Source: Oscillospiraceae bacterium (GTDB taxonomy: Bacteria > Bacillota > Clostridia > Saccharofermentanales > Saccharofermentanaceae). From it: DNA of 64,000 nucleotides. The position numbers were made by a program, and so were the translations under genes. Below are positions 46,548 to 55,104 of the stretch, one piece after another (within the stretch, counting starts at the first letter, position 1; each line of letters begins with the position of its first letter). The notes beneath the pieces are model-generated. The model was not told the origin of the DNA, made no database searches, and saw nothing but the letters and a program-made list of their open reading frames with translations. The stretch is taken from contig SVIZ01000003.1 in NCBI GenBank assembly GCA_015069205.1, positions 124,001 to 188,000 on the forward strand. The letters run 5' to 3'.

Positions 46548-48562
46548 TATTTCTTTCCTTTAAGTTCGATGATTATGTCTCTGATCTCAGCCGCTCTCTC
46601 AAAGTCGAGATCCTTGGCAGCTTTGGTCATCTCTACCGTAAGTTTATCAATAAGCTTCTTATTCTCTTCTTCAGTGCCTCCGGAGACACCATCGTTGATA
46701 AGTCTTGCAGCATCTATGCCGCCCTTGGAGGCCTTGCCTCTTCCCTTGCCGGAAGAATCTTTGCTACTCTCCGCAACGATGTCAAATACGTCTCTGACGG
46801 CCTTCTTGATGGTTTTAGGAGTGATGCCGTGAGCTTCATTGTATTCCTGCTGTATCTTTCTTCTTCTGTTTGTCTCGGATACTGCATTCATCATGGAATC
46901 GGTTACTTCATCAGCATAGAGGACTACTCTTCCGTGATCGTTACGCGCACATCTTCCGATGATCTGGATAAGAGATCTCTCGGATCTTAAGAAACCTTCC
47001 TTATCGGCATCAAGGATCATAAGGAGCGAGACTTCAGGAAGGTCGATACCTTCCCTTAAGAGATTGATTCCGACAATGACATCGACTTCGTCATTACGCA
47101 GCTGGTTAAGTATCTGCATACGCTCAACTGCCTTGATGTCGGAATGAAGATATGTGACTCTTATGCCTTCTTTCTTGAGGAACTCGGTAAGATCCTCAGC
47201 CATTCTCTTGGTGAGCGTCATTATAAGGCTCTTATCGCCTGTCTTCTTCTGTTCCTTGAGCATGCCGAGGATATCTTCGATCTGGCCTTCAACAGGACGG
47301 ATGAATATCTCAGGTTCAAGAAGACCTGTAGGCCTTATAACCTGTTCTACGATCTGCTCGCTGTGCTCCTTCTCATAGTCAGCAGGTGTAGCACTGACAA
47401 AAACGGTCTGGCCCATGCGCTGTTCGAATTCATCGAATTTCAAAGGTCTGTTGTCAAAAGCGGAAGGAAGTCGGAATCCGTACTGGACCAGCATTTCTTT
47501 TCTTGATCGGTCTCCGTTATACATGGCACCGACCTGGGGAATGGTCTGGTGTGACTCGTCGATGAAGAGAAGGAAATCATCCGGGAAGAAGTCCATAAGC
47601 GTGCACGGAGGCTCGCCCGCTTCCCTGCCTGCAATATGTCTTGAGTAATTCTCGATTCCTTTGCAAAAACCCGTCTCCCTCAGCATATCCATGTCGTAAC
47701 GGGTACGCTGCTCAAGTCTGTATGCGGCGATCATGTCACCTGCATCCCTCAACTCTTTAAGTCTGACCTCAAGCTCTGCTTCGATCCTGTCAATGGCTTT
47801 ATTAAGCTTGGCCCTGCCTGTAGCATAGTGTGATGCCGGGAAGAGCTCAATGAAATCCTTGGTAAATTCGGTCTTACCGGTAATAGCATCGACATAACTT
47901 ATCTTGTCTATCTCATCACCGAAGAAACTGATCCTCGTAAGCGTATGTTCGGAATCAGGAGTCCATATATCGATAATGTCTCCCTTAACTCTGAAAGTAC
48001 CTCTCTGAAGATCAAAATCATTTCTGGAATACTGCATGTTGATAAGCTGTGCCATGACAACATCCATCGGTATCTCAAGGCCTGTCTCAAGCATGAGCGC
48101 AAGGGATAAATAATCCTCCTTCTCACCGATGCCGTAGATGCAGGAAACCGAAGCTACGATGATGACATCTTCGCGCGTAAGAAGTGACTTGGTAGCTTCG
48201 TGACGCATACGGTCGATCTCATCATTTATCGACGAATCCTTCTCGATATATGTATCCGTAGCTGCGATATAAGCTTCCGGCTGATAGTAGTCGTAGTATG
48301 AGATAAAATATTCAACGGCATTCTCAGGGAAAAGTTCCTTAAACTCGGCATAGAGCTGGCCTGCAAGAGTTTTGTTGTGCGCAAGGACGAGCGTAGGTCT
48401 TTGGACCCTCTCAATGATGTTGGCCATGGTAAAAGTCTTACCTGAACCGGTAACACCCAAAAGAGTCTGGCCCCTCATGCCATCCTTAATGCCCTGAACC
48501 AGGGAATCTATAGCTGCCGGCTGGTCGCCAGAAGGTTTGTAATCCGATACGAGCTTAAACAT
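46547..48562 (-). CDS. uvrB: Excinuclease ABC subunit B
   Basis: Damage-verifying helicase of nucleotide excision repair. 671 residues: Walker A GVTGSGKTFTMANI, the beta-hairpin region YYDYYQPEAY, LLFIDESHQT, DQRIGRCAR-like IQIIGRCARN, and the C-terminal UVR domain that contacts UvrC (LTVEMTKAAKDLDFERAAEIRD). First gene of uvrB-dnaE-sirtuin. A LexA-type box lies inside its promoter. Confidence 0.97.
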   Translation of the reverse strand: MFKLVSDYKPSGDQPAAIDSLVQGIKDGMRGQTLLGVTGSGKTFTMANIIERVQRPTLVLAHNKTLAGQLYAEFKELFPENAVEYFISYYDYYQPEAYIAATDTYIEKDSSINDEIDRMRHEATKSLLTREDVIIVASVSCIYGIGEKEDYLSLALMLETGLEIPMDVVMAQLINMQYSRNDFDLQRGTFRVKGDIIDIWTPDSEHTLTRISFFGDEIDKISYVDAITGKTEFTKDFIELFPASHYATGRAKLNKAIDRIEAELEVRLKELRDAGDMIAAYRLEQRTRYDMDMLRETGFCKGIENYSRHIAGREAGEPPCTLMDFFPDDFLLFIDESHQTIPQVGAMYNGDRSRKEMLVQYGFRLPSAFDNRPLKFDEFEQRMGQTVFVSATPADYEKEHSEQIVEQVIRPTGLLEPEIFIRPVEGQIEDILGMLKEQKKTGDKSLIMTLTKRMAEDLTEFLKKEGIRVTYLHSDIKAVERMQILNQLRNDEVDVIVGINLLREGIDLPEVSLLMILDADKEGFLRSERSLIQIIGRCARNDHGRVVLYADEVTDSMMNAVSETNRRRKIQQEYNEAHGITPKTIKKAVRDVFDIVAESSKDSSGKGRGKASKGGIDAARLINDGVSGGTEEENKKLIDKLTVEMTKAAKDLDFERAAEIRDIIIELKGKK

Positions 48563-48624
48563 TAATCACTTATCCAAAACTGCTTCGCGCATCAACGCGA
48601 ATATTTACTTTTCTTCTACGCTCA

Positions 48625-48653
48625 ATTTTAGAACGTTTGTTCTGTAATTGCAA
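48625..48653 (-). promoter_or_regulatory. uvrB promoter with LexA (SOS) box in the spacer
   Basis: Minus strand TTGCAA (48648-48653), 17-bp spacer, TAAAAT (48625-48630). The spacer holds AGAAC-N4-GTTCT (48630-48643), a perfect match to the Firmicutes GAAC-N4-GTTC core. LexA bound here would block RNA polymerase; relief upon DNA damage is expected. Confidence 0.82.
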
Positions 48654-48666
48654 TACTGCTGCCTGC

Positions 48667-49587
48667 TCATTGGCCGCATATCGGGATTATGTCAATTAAC
48701 TCCATAACGCGGTATTTGAAAGGCGGCTTTGTTCCTTCCGTCTCTGCAGAAGCACTAGCCAGAGCCATGCAGAGTCTGAACGTCTCTTCAGGTTTCATGC
48801 CTTCATCGAATGAATATGCAAGACCTGCTGTCATAGCATCACCGCATCCCGTGGTACAGTTTACCTTAACGTTGACTGCCTCCGAAGAGAATCTCCCTTC
48901 AGGACCGTTAACGAATACCGCACCATCTTTGCCCATGGAAACAAGGCAGCAGTTAACTCCTCCGGAAACGATCTTCGATGCTTCAGAAAGAGCACCTTCC
49001 ATATCGTTTTCCATTCCGAGTTCATCGCATGTCGGCTTTACGGCATAAGGCTGCGCATTAAGACCTTCCTGAAGGTATCTGTCTGCACTGTCGAGAATGA
49101 CTTTAACTCCTTCGGTCTGTTTAAAACATCTGATAAGGTCAGCATAGATATCAGAAGGAGAACCCAGCGGAGGTCTACCGCTGATGACGACTATGTCGCC
49201 GTCTGTAAGTCTCTCACTCAACATATTCTTCAATGTATCGACGGAAGCCTTGTCATAGTACGGGCCTTCTGCATTGATGTCTGTTGTGACACCGTTCTCA
49301 CCTGATATCTTGATGTTAGTCCTTGTATTACCGGAAGGATAAACTACGCTGATCACTTCAAACTCGGTCTTAAGCTTTGACAGGAGCTTTTCGCCGTCTT
49401 CACCGCATACGCCGACGCAGACGACTGATTCCTTGCCCATGGTCTTAAGGTTTTTCGACACATTGATACCCTTACCGCCGGGATCACTCCTCATCGCATA
49501 AGACTTGTTGATGCTTCCGGGCATAAGGCCGTCTTTAACATGAAGACTTACATCAATTGCAGGATTAAGAGTAAGTGTGTAGATCAT
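48667..49587 (-). CDS. PfkB-family sugar kinase (1-phosphofructokinase-like)
   Basis: 306 residues, FruK/LacC branch: start IYTLTLNPAIDVSLHV, PGGKGINVS, and catalytic Asp in TTGCGDAMTAG. Likely phosphorylates fructose-1-phosphate or tagatose-6-phosphate. No PTS transporter or fruR is adjacent, so the precise substrate is open. It lies 4 nt after the AlkD-like gene, last in a three-gene run. Confidence 0.86.
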   Translation of the reverse strand: MIYTLTLNPAIDVSLHVKDGLMPGSINKSYAMRSDPGGKGINVSKNLKTMGKESVVCVGVCGEDGEKLLSKLKTEFEVISVVYPSGNTRTNIKISGENGVTTDINAEGPYYDKASVDTLKNMLSERLTDGDIVVISGRPPLGSPSDIYADLIRCFKQTEGVKVILDSADRYLQEGLNAQPYAVKPTCDELGMENDMEGALSEASKIVSGGVNCCLVSMGKDGAVFVNGPEGRFSSEAVNVKVNCTTGCGDAMTAGLAYSFDEGMKPEETFRLCMALASASAETEGTKPPFKYRVMELIDIIPICGQ

Positions 49588-49591
49588 GGCA

Positions 49592-50281
49592 TTAAGCCTT
49601 TCTTTTCAATGTCTTGAGATATTCCTTCTGTTCCGGAGTAATGCGGTAACTCTCAACCGCTTTCTGAATGGACTTGTTATGGGTCCACTTATCGAGTTTC
49701 TGCTTTTCGATGAAAGGCAGGGTATCTTCATACTGCTTTGCAAGAGCGGTCGCGAAATACCATGCGATCATCATGTTCACATAGTATTCTTCGGAACGGA
49801 TCTTCGATACCTTGGTAAGATAGGAAGTCTTGAAATCCTCATCAAGAAAATGCTCCATGAGCATGCCTATCGCAAATCTCTTAACATATGTGTGTTCTGA
49901 CCTGATCCATTTATCCACATATTCAAGAAGAAGCTGTTTATGCTTTTTGAAGACCTTCGGCGACATCTGGTCACATGTAGCCCAGTTATCCACATAGGGA
50001 AGAAATTCATCGACAAGTCTGATGCAGCTTTCAGCATCCTTCATGCCCGAAAGTATGAATGCGTGAAGCTGGTTCTCTTCAAAAAACTTATGCGGAAGAT
50101 CAGAAAGAAATACAGATATGTCTTCTCTTTTGGCAAACTCTTTTGCGAGCTGTCTTAATGCCGGAGTCCTCACACCTATTATCGAATCCGCTTCCAAAGT
50201 GGGAATAATGGTCACCTGCATTTCACGGTAACCTTTGTCCTGTAATTTCTTCAGTTCTTTGCGGATCTCACCGGTAATCAT
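49592..50281 (-). CDS. AlkD-like DNA alkylation repair protein
   Basis: 229 residues of helical HEAT-like repeats. The pattern GVRTPALRQLAKEFAK near the N-terminus, HAFILS, and VDNWATCDQMSPKVF are typical of the AlkD/DNA_alkylation family of glycosylases that remove N3/N7-alkylated bases. One base separates it from the YuiD-like gene upstream. Whether it is an active glycosylase cannot be told by eye. Confidence 0.82.
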   Translation of the reverse strand: MITGEIRKELKKLQDKGYREMQVTIIPTLEADSIIGVRTPALRQLAKEFAKREDISVFLSDLPHKFFEENQLHAFILSGMKDAESCIRLVDEFLPYVDNWATCDQMSPKVFKKHKQLLLEYVDKWIRSEHTYVKRFAIGMLMEHFLDEDFKTSYLTKVSKIRSEEYYVNMMIAWYFATALAKQYEDTLPFIEKQKLDKWTHNKSIQKAVESYRITPEQKEYLKTLKRKA

Positions 50282-50282
50282 G

Positions 50283-50744
50283 TCAGAAAATGAGATACAT
50301 GATTATCGCTGTGGCAATACCCAAAAGGCATCCTGCCGCAACCTGCAAAGGTGTGTGACCGAGCAGCTCCTTAAGTTTCTCCTCATTGGGAAGATCAGCA
50401 CCTGTAATCTTTTCGAACATGTCAGCCATTGCATTAAGAAGTTCTGCCTGCTTACCTGCCTGATATCTGACGTTCATTGCGTCATGCATAACAACGATCG
50501 CAAGGATCATCGCAATGGCGAAGATAGCAGAATCGAATCCTTCATAAAGTCCCGTCGCTACGGCTACCGACACAACTGTAGCAGAGTGTCCGCTTGGCAT
50601 TCCACCGTCTCCGAAAAGTCTTTCAATGCTGAACTTCTTTGTAAGGATGAGATTGCTGATGCATTTAAAGACCTGCGCCAAAAACCATGACACAATACCG
50701 ACAATCAATATTTTGTTTGTGATTATCTGTAACAGGAAATCCAT
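50283..50744 (-). CDS. Divergent PAP2-family membrane protein (YuiD/DUF212 type)
   Basis: 153 residues, four to five membrane spans. GGMPSGHSATV and HDAMNVRYQAGKQA match the DUF212 family, related to acid phosphatase/vanadium haloperoxidase. Probably a membrane phosphatase of unknown substrate. First gene of the short run toward the PfkB kinase. Confidence 0.86.
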   Translation of the reverse strand: MDFLLQIITNKILIVGIVSWFLAQVFKCISNLILTKKFSIERLFGDGGMPSGHSATVVSVAVATGLYEGFDSAIFAIAMILAIVVMHDAMNVRYQAGKQAELLNAMADMFEKITGADLPNEEKLKELLGHTPLQVAAGCLLGIATAIIMYLIF

Positions 50745-50822
50745 ACTATACCCTTCTATTCCATAATGCTAATTAATTTTACCCTATAAAAAGTAAAAAT
50801 AAAGACTTGCAAACCGCGGAAA

Positions 50823-50860
50823 CACAAAAAAGATGCCGCAGATTTCTCTACGGCATCTCT
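50823..50860 (-). terminator. Terminator about 195 nt beyond obg
   Basis: Minus strand AGATGCCG/CGGCATCT (50858-50851 with 50838-50831) followed by TTTTTT. It leaves a long 3' region after the obg stop at 51054. Confidence 0.82.
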
Positions 50861-50884
50861 ACAAACAAACTCAAAACTTATATA

Positions 50885-51005
50885 TTGCGGTCTCGTTCTT
50901 ACGCTTTTGATGATACATTACCATTAAGGCACCACAAGGAAACGTCTGTTAACAATATGTGAACAAAGCCGTCAAATTTTGAAATCTCTTTCATAATGCC
51001 CGCAA
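50885..51005 (-). ncRNA. Candidate structured RNA or short ORF in the obg 3' region
   Basis: The 309-bp stretch 50745-51053 has no gene in standard terms. Between obg and its terminator, 7-bp complementary ends (50884-50890 with 51000-51006) could close a 120-nt domain. The same DNA holds a 31-codon minus-strand frame (50994 to 50899) starting MKEISKFDGFVHIL, without a convincing ribosome site. I cannot say whether either is real. Confidence 0.3.
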
Positions 51006-51053
51006 TTCAAGTCCGTTTATCGGGTAACAACAAATAGTTAAAAGTCTGCAGTA

Positions 51054-52331
51054 TCAGTCGTAATAGTCGAATTCAAGCTCACAGACCTTGACCGTGTCGC
51101 CTTCCTTGACGCCCATTTTCTTGAGTTCCTCGAAAACACCTTCGTTCTCAAGCGTTCTCTGGAAGAAGTTGGTTGACTCTGTATCTTCAAAGTTTGTAGA
51201 GTTGAAGATCTTGTTGATCCACTTGCCGGTAACTTCAAAGTTGCCGTCCTCATTGATGATGATGTCAAACTTCTTGCCTTCGTCAAATGTGTATACCTTC
51301 TCACCGCCTGAGACGACATCGTGAAGGATCGTAGGCGGAAGCTTGGATACTGTCTCAGTGATCTTGTCAGCAAGTTCCTCAATGCCGATACGGCCTGCAG
51401 CTGAGATTATGTAAACATCTTCATAGCCCATCTCTTTGACTGCCTTAACGAAATCCTGTGCTTCCTCGTCAGTGATTCCGTCACACTTGTTTCCGACAAC
51501 GATCTGAGGTCTTGAAGCAAGCTCAAGACTGAATTCCTCAAGTTCATTATTGATCGTCTTGAAGTCTTCGATAGGATCTCTTCCGTCTGTTCCGGAAAGA
51601 TCGACAACGTGAACGAGAAGTCTCGTTCTCTCAATATGTCTTAAGAAATCGTGGCCAAGTCCGGCACCTTCATGAGCATTCTCGATGATTCCCGGAATAT
51701 CTGCGATTACATATGAGAAATCGTCCTTTGTAACCACACCGAGAACGGGTTCAAGTGTAGTAAAAGGATAATCTGCGATCTTCGGCTTAGCTCTTGTAAG
51801 GACTGAGAGAAGCGTTGATTTACCAGCATTGGGGAAACCAACAAGACCGCAGTCAGCGATAAGCTTAAGTTCGATCGCGAGCTCACGCTCTTCACCGGGT
51901 GCGCCCGGTGTCGCGAACTGGGGAGCCTGTCTTACGGAATTTGCATAGTGCATGTTTCCGAGACCGCCCTTACCACCTCTTGCTACAGTGATCTTCTGGC
52001 CTTCTTCCGTAAGATCAGCAATGATATCGCCTGTCTGGGCATCCTTTACGACCGTTCCGATCGGGACGCCGATGACAAGATCCTCACCGCGCTTGCCGTA
52101 CATCTTCTTGCCCATGCCCTTTGCGCCGTTTTCCGCAATGAACTTGTGCTTGAATCTGAAGTTTTGAAGGCTGGTCAGATTTCTGGCAGCCTGCAGAATA
52201 ACATTACCGCCGTCACCGCCGTCACCGCCGTCGGGTCCGCCGTTGGTAATGTATTTCTCGGTATGGAAGCTGAGCGCGCCGTTACCGCCGTCGCCGGCCT
52301 TAACATAAATCTTGGAATGATCTATAAACAT
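51054..52331 (-). CDS. obg: Obg/CgtA GTPase
   Basis: Ribosome-assembly and stress GTPase. 425 residues from ATG 52331 (GAGGGAG 6 nt upstream). Gly-rich Obg fold (KAGDGGNGALSF...GGPDGGDGGDGGNV), G domain with GFPNAGKSTLL, DIPGII, NKCD, and the C-terminal OCT domain found in many Firmicutes. Typical order rplU-prp-rpmA-obg. Confidence 0.97.
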   Translation of the reverse strand: MFIDHSKIYVKAGDGGNGALSFHTEKYITNGGPDGGDGGDGGNVILQAARNLTSLQNFRFKHKFIAENGAKGMGKKMYGKRGEDLVIGVPIGTVVKDAQTGDIIADLTEEGQKITVARGGKGGLGNMHYANSVRQAPQFATPGAPGEERELAIELKLIADCGLVGFPNAGKSTLLSVLTRAKPKIADYPFTTLEPVLGVVTKDDFSYVIADIPGIIENAHEGAGLGHDFLRHIERTRLLVHVVDLSGTDGRDPIEDFKTINNELEEFSLELASRPQIVVGNKCDGITDEEAQDFVKAVKEMGYEDVYIISAAGRIGIEELADKITETVSKLPPTILHDVVSGGEKVYTFDEGKKFDIIINEDGNFEVTGKWINKIFNSTNFEDTESTNFFQRTLENEGVFEELKKMGVKEGDTVKVCELEFDYYD

Positions 52332-52414
52332 CTGATTCTCCCTCAAAACAATAGCAGTCTGATCGCTATATTGCGACAGACTGCTACTCTTGGTTTTCCG
52401 TTAAATACCCTAAA

Positions 52415-52696
52415 TCAGGCTACAGGATAAACGCTAACCTGCTTCTTATCCTTGCCCATACGCTCATACTTGACCTTACCGTCAATCAAAGCGAAAAGTG
52501 TATCATCAGATCCGATACCAACGTTTGTGCCGGGATGGATCTTTGTACCACGCTGTCTAACAAGGATATTGCCGGCCAGAACTGACTGTCCGTCACCCTT
52601 CTTCGCTCCTAATCTCTTGGACTGGGATTCACGGCCGTTCTTGGTGGAACCCATACCTTTCTTATGTGCGAAGAGCTGTAAATTAAACTTAATCAT
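52415..52696 (-). CDS. rpmA: Ribosomal protein L27 precursor
   Basis: 93 residues. The N-terminus [14 protein letters not shown] carries the Firmicutes extension cut after the Phe by Prp, exposing the AHKKG end needed at the peptidyl-transferase centre. [15 protein letters not shown] is the L27 signature. Sits directly after prp (2 nt). Confidence 0.98.
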   Translation of the reverse strand: MIKFNLQLFAHKKGMGSTKNGRESQSKRLGAKKGDGQSVLAGNILVRQRGTKIHPGTNVGIGSDDTLFALIDGKVKYERMGKDKKQVSVYPVA

Positions 52697-52698
52697 AA

Positions 52699-53070
52699 TT
52701 ACACCTCCGGTGTTTTTGAATGAATTATCTCTACGTACCTGTTCTTACTGTCGTTATAATCTCTGGCGATACCGATAAGACCTAACTCGCATGTTCTCAT
52801 TATTACCTGAGCCCTGCCCTTTGTCTCATCGTCACCTAAGTCCGGAACCGTTATCCTTAAATTGACATCTTCTGTGCCCTCATTGCTGATACGGAAGAAA
52901 GATTCGCTGTCGTAACCGCAAATATCTTCCAAGGCGCTTGCTGCAGTAAAAAGAAGTGTTGATACTGCGCTGCAGATGATATCTCTGCCGGGATCGTCGT
53001 AACCTGCATGCCCGTTGGCATATATGGCGCAGATCCGGGAACCCTCTCTACTGACGATAACGGAAATCAT
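52699..53070 (-). CDS. prp: Ribosomal-processing cysteine protease Prp
   Basis: Cleaves the N-terminal extension of L27. 123 residues. The active-site His21 lies in NGHAGY and Cys33 in [10 protein letters not shown], with Asp30 in the same loop. Lies between rplU and rpmA, next to its substrate. Confidence 0.95.
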   Translation of the reverse strand: MISVIVSREGSRICAIYANGHAGYDDPGRDIICSAVSTLLFTAASALEDICGYDSESFFRISNEGTEDVNLRITVPDLGDDETKGRAQVIMRTCELGLIGIARDYNDSKNRYVEIIHSKTPEV

Positions 53071-53076
53071 AAAGAC

Positions 53077-53379
53077 TTACGCGTTGATAGCCTTGATAAG
53101 TACACGTGTGTAAGGCTGTCTGTGGCCATTCTTTCTTCTGTAGCCCTTCTTAGCCTTGTACTTAGAGACGATAACCTTCTTGTTTCTTCCCTGCTTTACG
53201 ATCTCACCGGTTACAGTAGCCTTTACATCACCAGCTACGATACCCTTGTCATCAGATACTGCAAGTACTTCATCGAAAGTAACCTGGCTGCCAGCCTCAC
53301 CTTCAAGCTTCTCAACGAAGATCTCATCGTCAACAGAAACCTTGTACTGCTTGCCGCCTGTCTTAATTACTGCGTACAT
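53077..53379 (-). CDS. rplU: Ribosomal protein L21
   Basis: 100 residues: [14 protein letters not shown] start and [15 protein letters not shown] end, both family signatures. Strong ribosome site AGGAGG. First gene of the rplU-prp-rpmA-obg operon. Confidence 0.98.
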   Translation of the reverse strand: MYAVIKTGGKQYKVSVDDEIFVEKLEGEAGSQVTFDEVLAVSDDKGIVAGDVKATVTGEIVKQGRNKKVIVSKYKAKKGYRRKNGHRQPYTRVLIKAINA

Positions 53380-53477
53380 ATTCGTTCCTCCTGTTCTTCC
53401 AGTCTCGCTGCTTAAACCAAGGCAGCGCCTCTAAAAAAGCGCATTTAAAAAAGCCCGTTGCATGCGGTCACCGACGT
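53380..53477 (-). promoter_or_regulatory. Probable L21 leader RNA
   Basis: About 95-nt untranslated leader between the promoter and rplU, including a GCTGC/GCAGC hairpin (around 53408-53427). L21 leaders are known in Firmicutes for autoregulation; I judged this by position and a visible stem, without a covariance search. Confidence 0.5.
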
Positions 53478-53506
53478 ATAATAAACCACGTGCCATGCAA
53501 AGTCAA
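53478..53506 (-). promoter_or_regulatory. Sigma-A promoter of the rplU operon
   Basis: Minus strand TTGACT (53501-53506), 17-bp spacer, TATTAT (53478-53483). Near-consensus. Confidence 0.85.
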
Positions 53507-53544
53507 CAATTTTTCTTATAAACAGAGGGGTTTTCCCGAAGTTT

Positions 53545-55098
53545 TCAGGCTACGAGAACGATAAGGGCTGCCGCAATACCGAATATGAGTCCAGTGATCT
53601 CGTAAAAATCTGATATGCGCTTGATCGGGATGACGCAGCCGAAAGGCACGATTCCCAGGGCTATGCCTGAAAGAGATGCCATTACGATCTCCTCATTTTT
53701 CTGGATCAGGCCCATGACCAGCATAACTACCGGAGGTATCAGAGCCTCGATAAAGTACATCACGCTTCCGAAATATGCAGAAGGCCCCATTCCGGAGAAC
53801 CTGGATTTCTTGTCGGCAAAGATCAAAGCCACGGCAGAAAGACTCATTATGACAAATACTATGAGAGCAGCTATGGGGTTGATGTCATCCTTCAAAGCTT
53901 TTTCGATGTTCGTGAGATTAAGTGCCGCTCCTGCAAGGATCATAAGCTCCAAAATGCCTGTGACGATCGATGCGATAAAGATCGTAAAGCCGTAATCCCT
54001 TCTGGCGTATTTAACTTTGTTGGACAAAAGGAGCTTGATCTGGGCAAGCGCCATAAGTGCAACGATCAACACAGGAGAATAAAGAGCTATATACGTGGAC
54101 ACAAATCCCCACTGGGGAATAAATGTCGTAACGGCTCCGCAAAGTGCGATCCATCCTGAAACGCCAAGGAAAATTATGGCTCCAAGACTGTTTCTTGCCT
54201 TGAGATCCCTGCCTTCCTTATCAGGGAGAGATACCGGAACCATAAACAGGAACAAAGCAAGCAGTGCTATCGACATGAATAAAGCAAATGCCATTCCTGC
54301 CATCCACAGAACAACTTTGGCAGAAGAATATCCGGTTCCGTAAGTCGTACCGAGATACTGTGCAAGCTCGCTCTGGAAAGAGGGGGAAGCAATAAGGCCG
54401 GAAAGTGTTACTTTCATTGTAGTCAGTGAGAGATATCTCATCTGGTTGGGTGAAATATATACCAAAGACGGGAAGATCTTTCCTCTCTGGGTCGGGTGTC
54501 CGTACATCGTGTCGACGCCGGAGATCTTCTCGAAAATCATCTGCGAACCGCTAAGATCGGTCGTGGACTTGGCTTTATGCTCAAATCCGAAAACCGCACA
54601 GGGGACTCTCGGATAGTCACTCGTATAACCCTCAAGTGCAATATTTCCGGGATATTCAGGATCGATAAGGATATATCCTTCGATCTTGCCATTACCTGAA
54701 TCCAAAAGATCGTTCATGACCTTGAAGGAATCCTTGCCGATGGCGCAGACAACTACTTCCTCATTCTTATAATCTTCGGGAAGCGTATAGAAAAAATCAG
54801 GCCTTGAACTGTGTTTGTCAGGACCAACGACATCAAAATCAAAACCTGCTGAAGCAAGGCTGTTTCTCATAGAAACCATCGGGATCGTAGTGCCGTCAGA
54901 ATAGATGAGCAGGGTCTTGCGGGTATTCTTCGCACTGTTCAGGCTCATCACATACATAACGAACATCAGGGCAGCCATAACAAAAGAAAGCGCCAAAGAG
55001 ACCCAAGCCAGCTTAGGTATCTTTGTAGGCCTCAGCTTACGGAAACCGTACTGGGGCGCTAACTTCTCTTCTGCCTGTCTGTCCTTATTCTTTTTCAT
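53545..55098 (-). CDS. Unknown multi-span membrane protein after murC
   Basis: 517 residues. One membrane span (about 30-50), an extracellular alpha/beta region of about 200 residues with alternating hydrophobic strands, then about eight spans from residue 265 to the end. The soluble part includes LIYSDGTTIPM and FYTLPEDYKNEEVVVC, without a motif I can name. It starts 6 nt after the murC stop. This suggests an envelope role, by context only. Confidence 0.6.
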   Translation of the reverse strand: MKKNKDRQAEEKLAPQYGFRKLRPTKIPKLAWVSLALSFVMAALMFVMYVMSLNSAKNTRKTLLIYSDGTTIPMVSMRNSLASAGFDFDVVGPDKHSSRPDFFYTLPEDYKNEEVVVCAIGKDSFKVMNDLLDSGNGKIEGYILIDPEYPGNIALEGYTSDYPRVPCAVFGFEHKAKSTTDLSGSQMIFEKISGVDTMYGHPTQRGKIFPSLVYISPNQMRYLSLTTMKVTLSGLIASPSFQSELAQYLGTTYGTGYSSAKVVLWMAGMAFALFMSIALLALFLFMVPVSLPDKEGRDLKARNSLGAIIFLGVSGWIALCGAVTTFIPQWGFVSTYIALYSPVLIVALMALAQIKLLLSNKVKYARRDYGFTIFIASIVTGILELMILAGAALNLTNIEKALKDDINPIAALIVFVIMSLSAVALIFADKKSRFSGMGPSAYFGSVMYFIEALIPPVVMLVMGLIQKNEEIVMASLSGIALGIVPFGCVIPIKRISDFYEITGLIFGIAAALIVLVA

Positions 55099-55104
55099 CT
55101 TATA

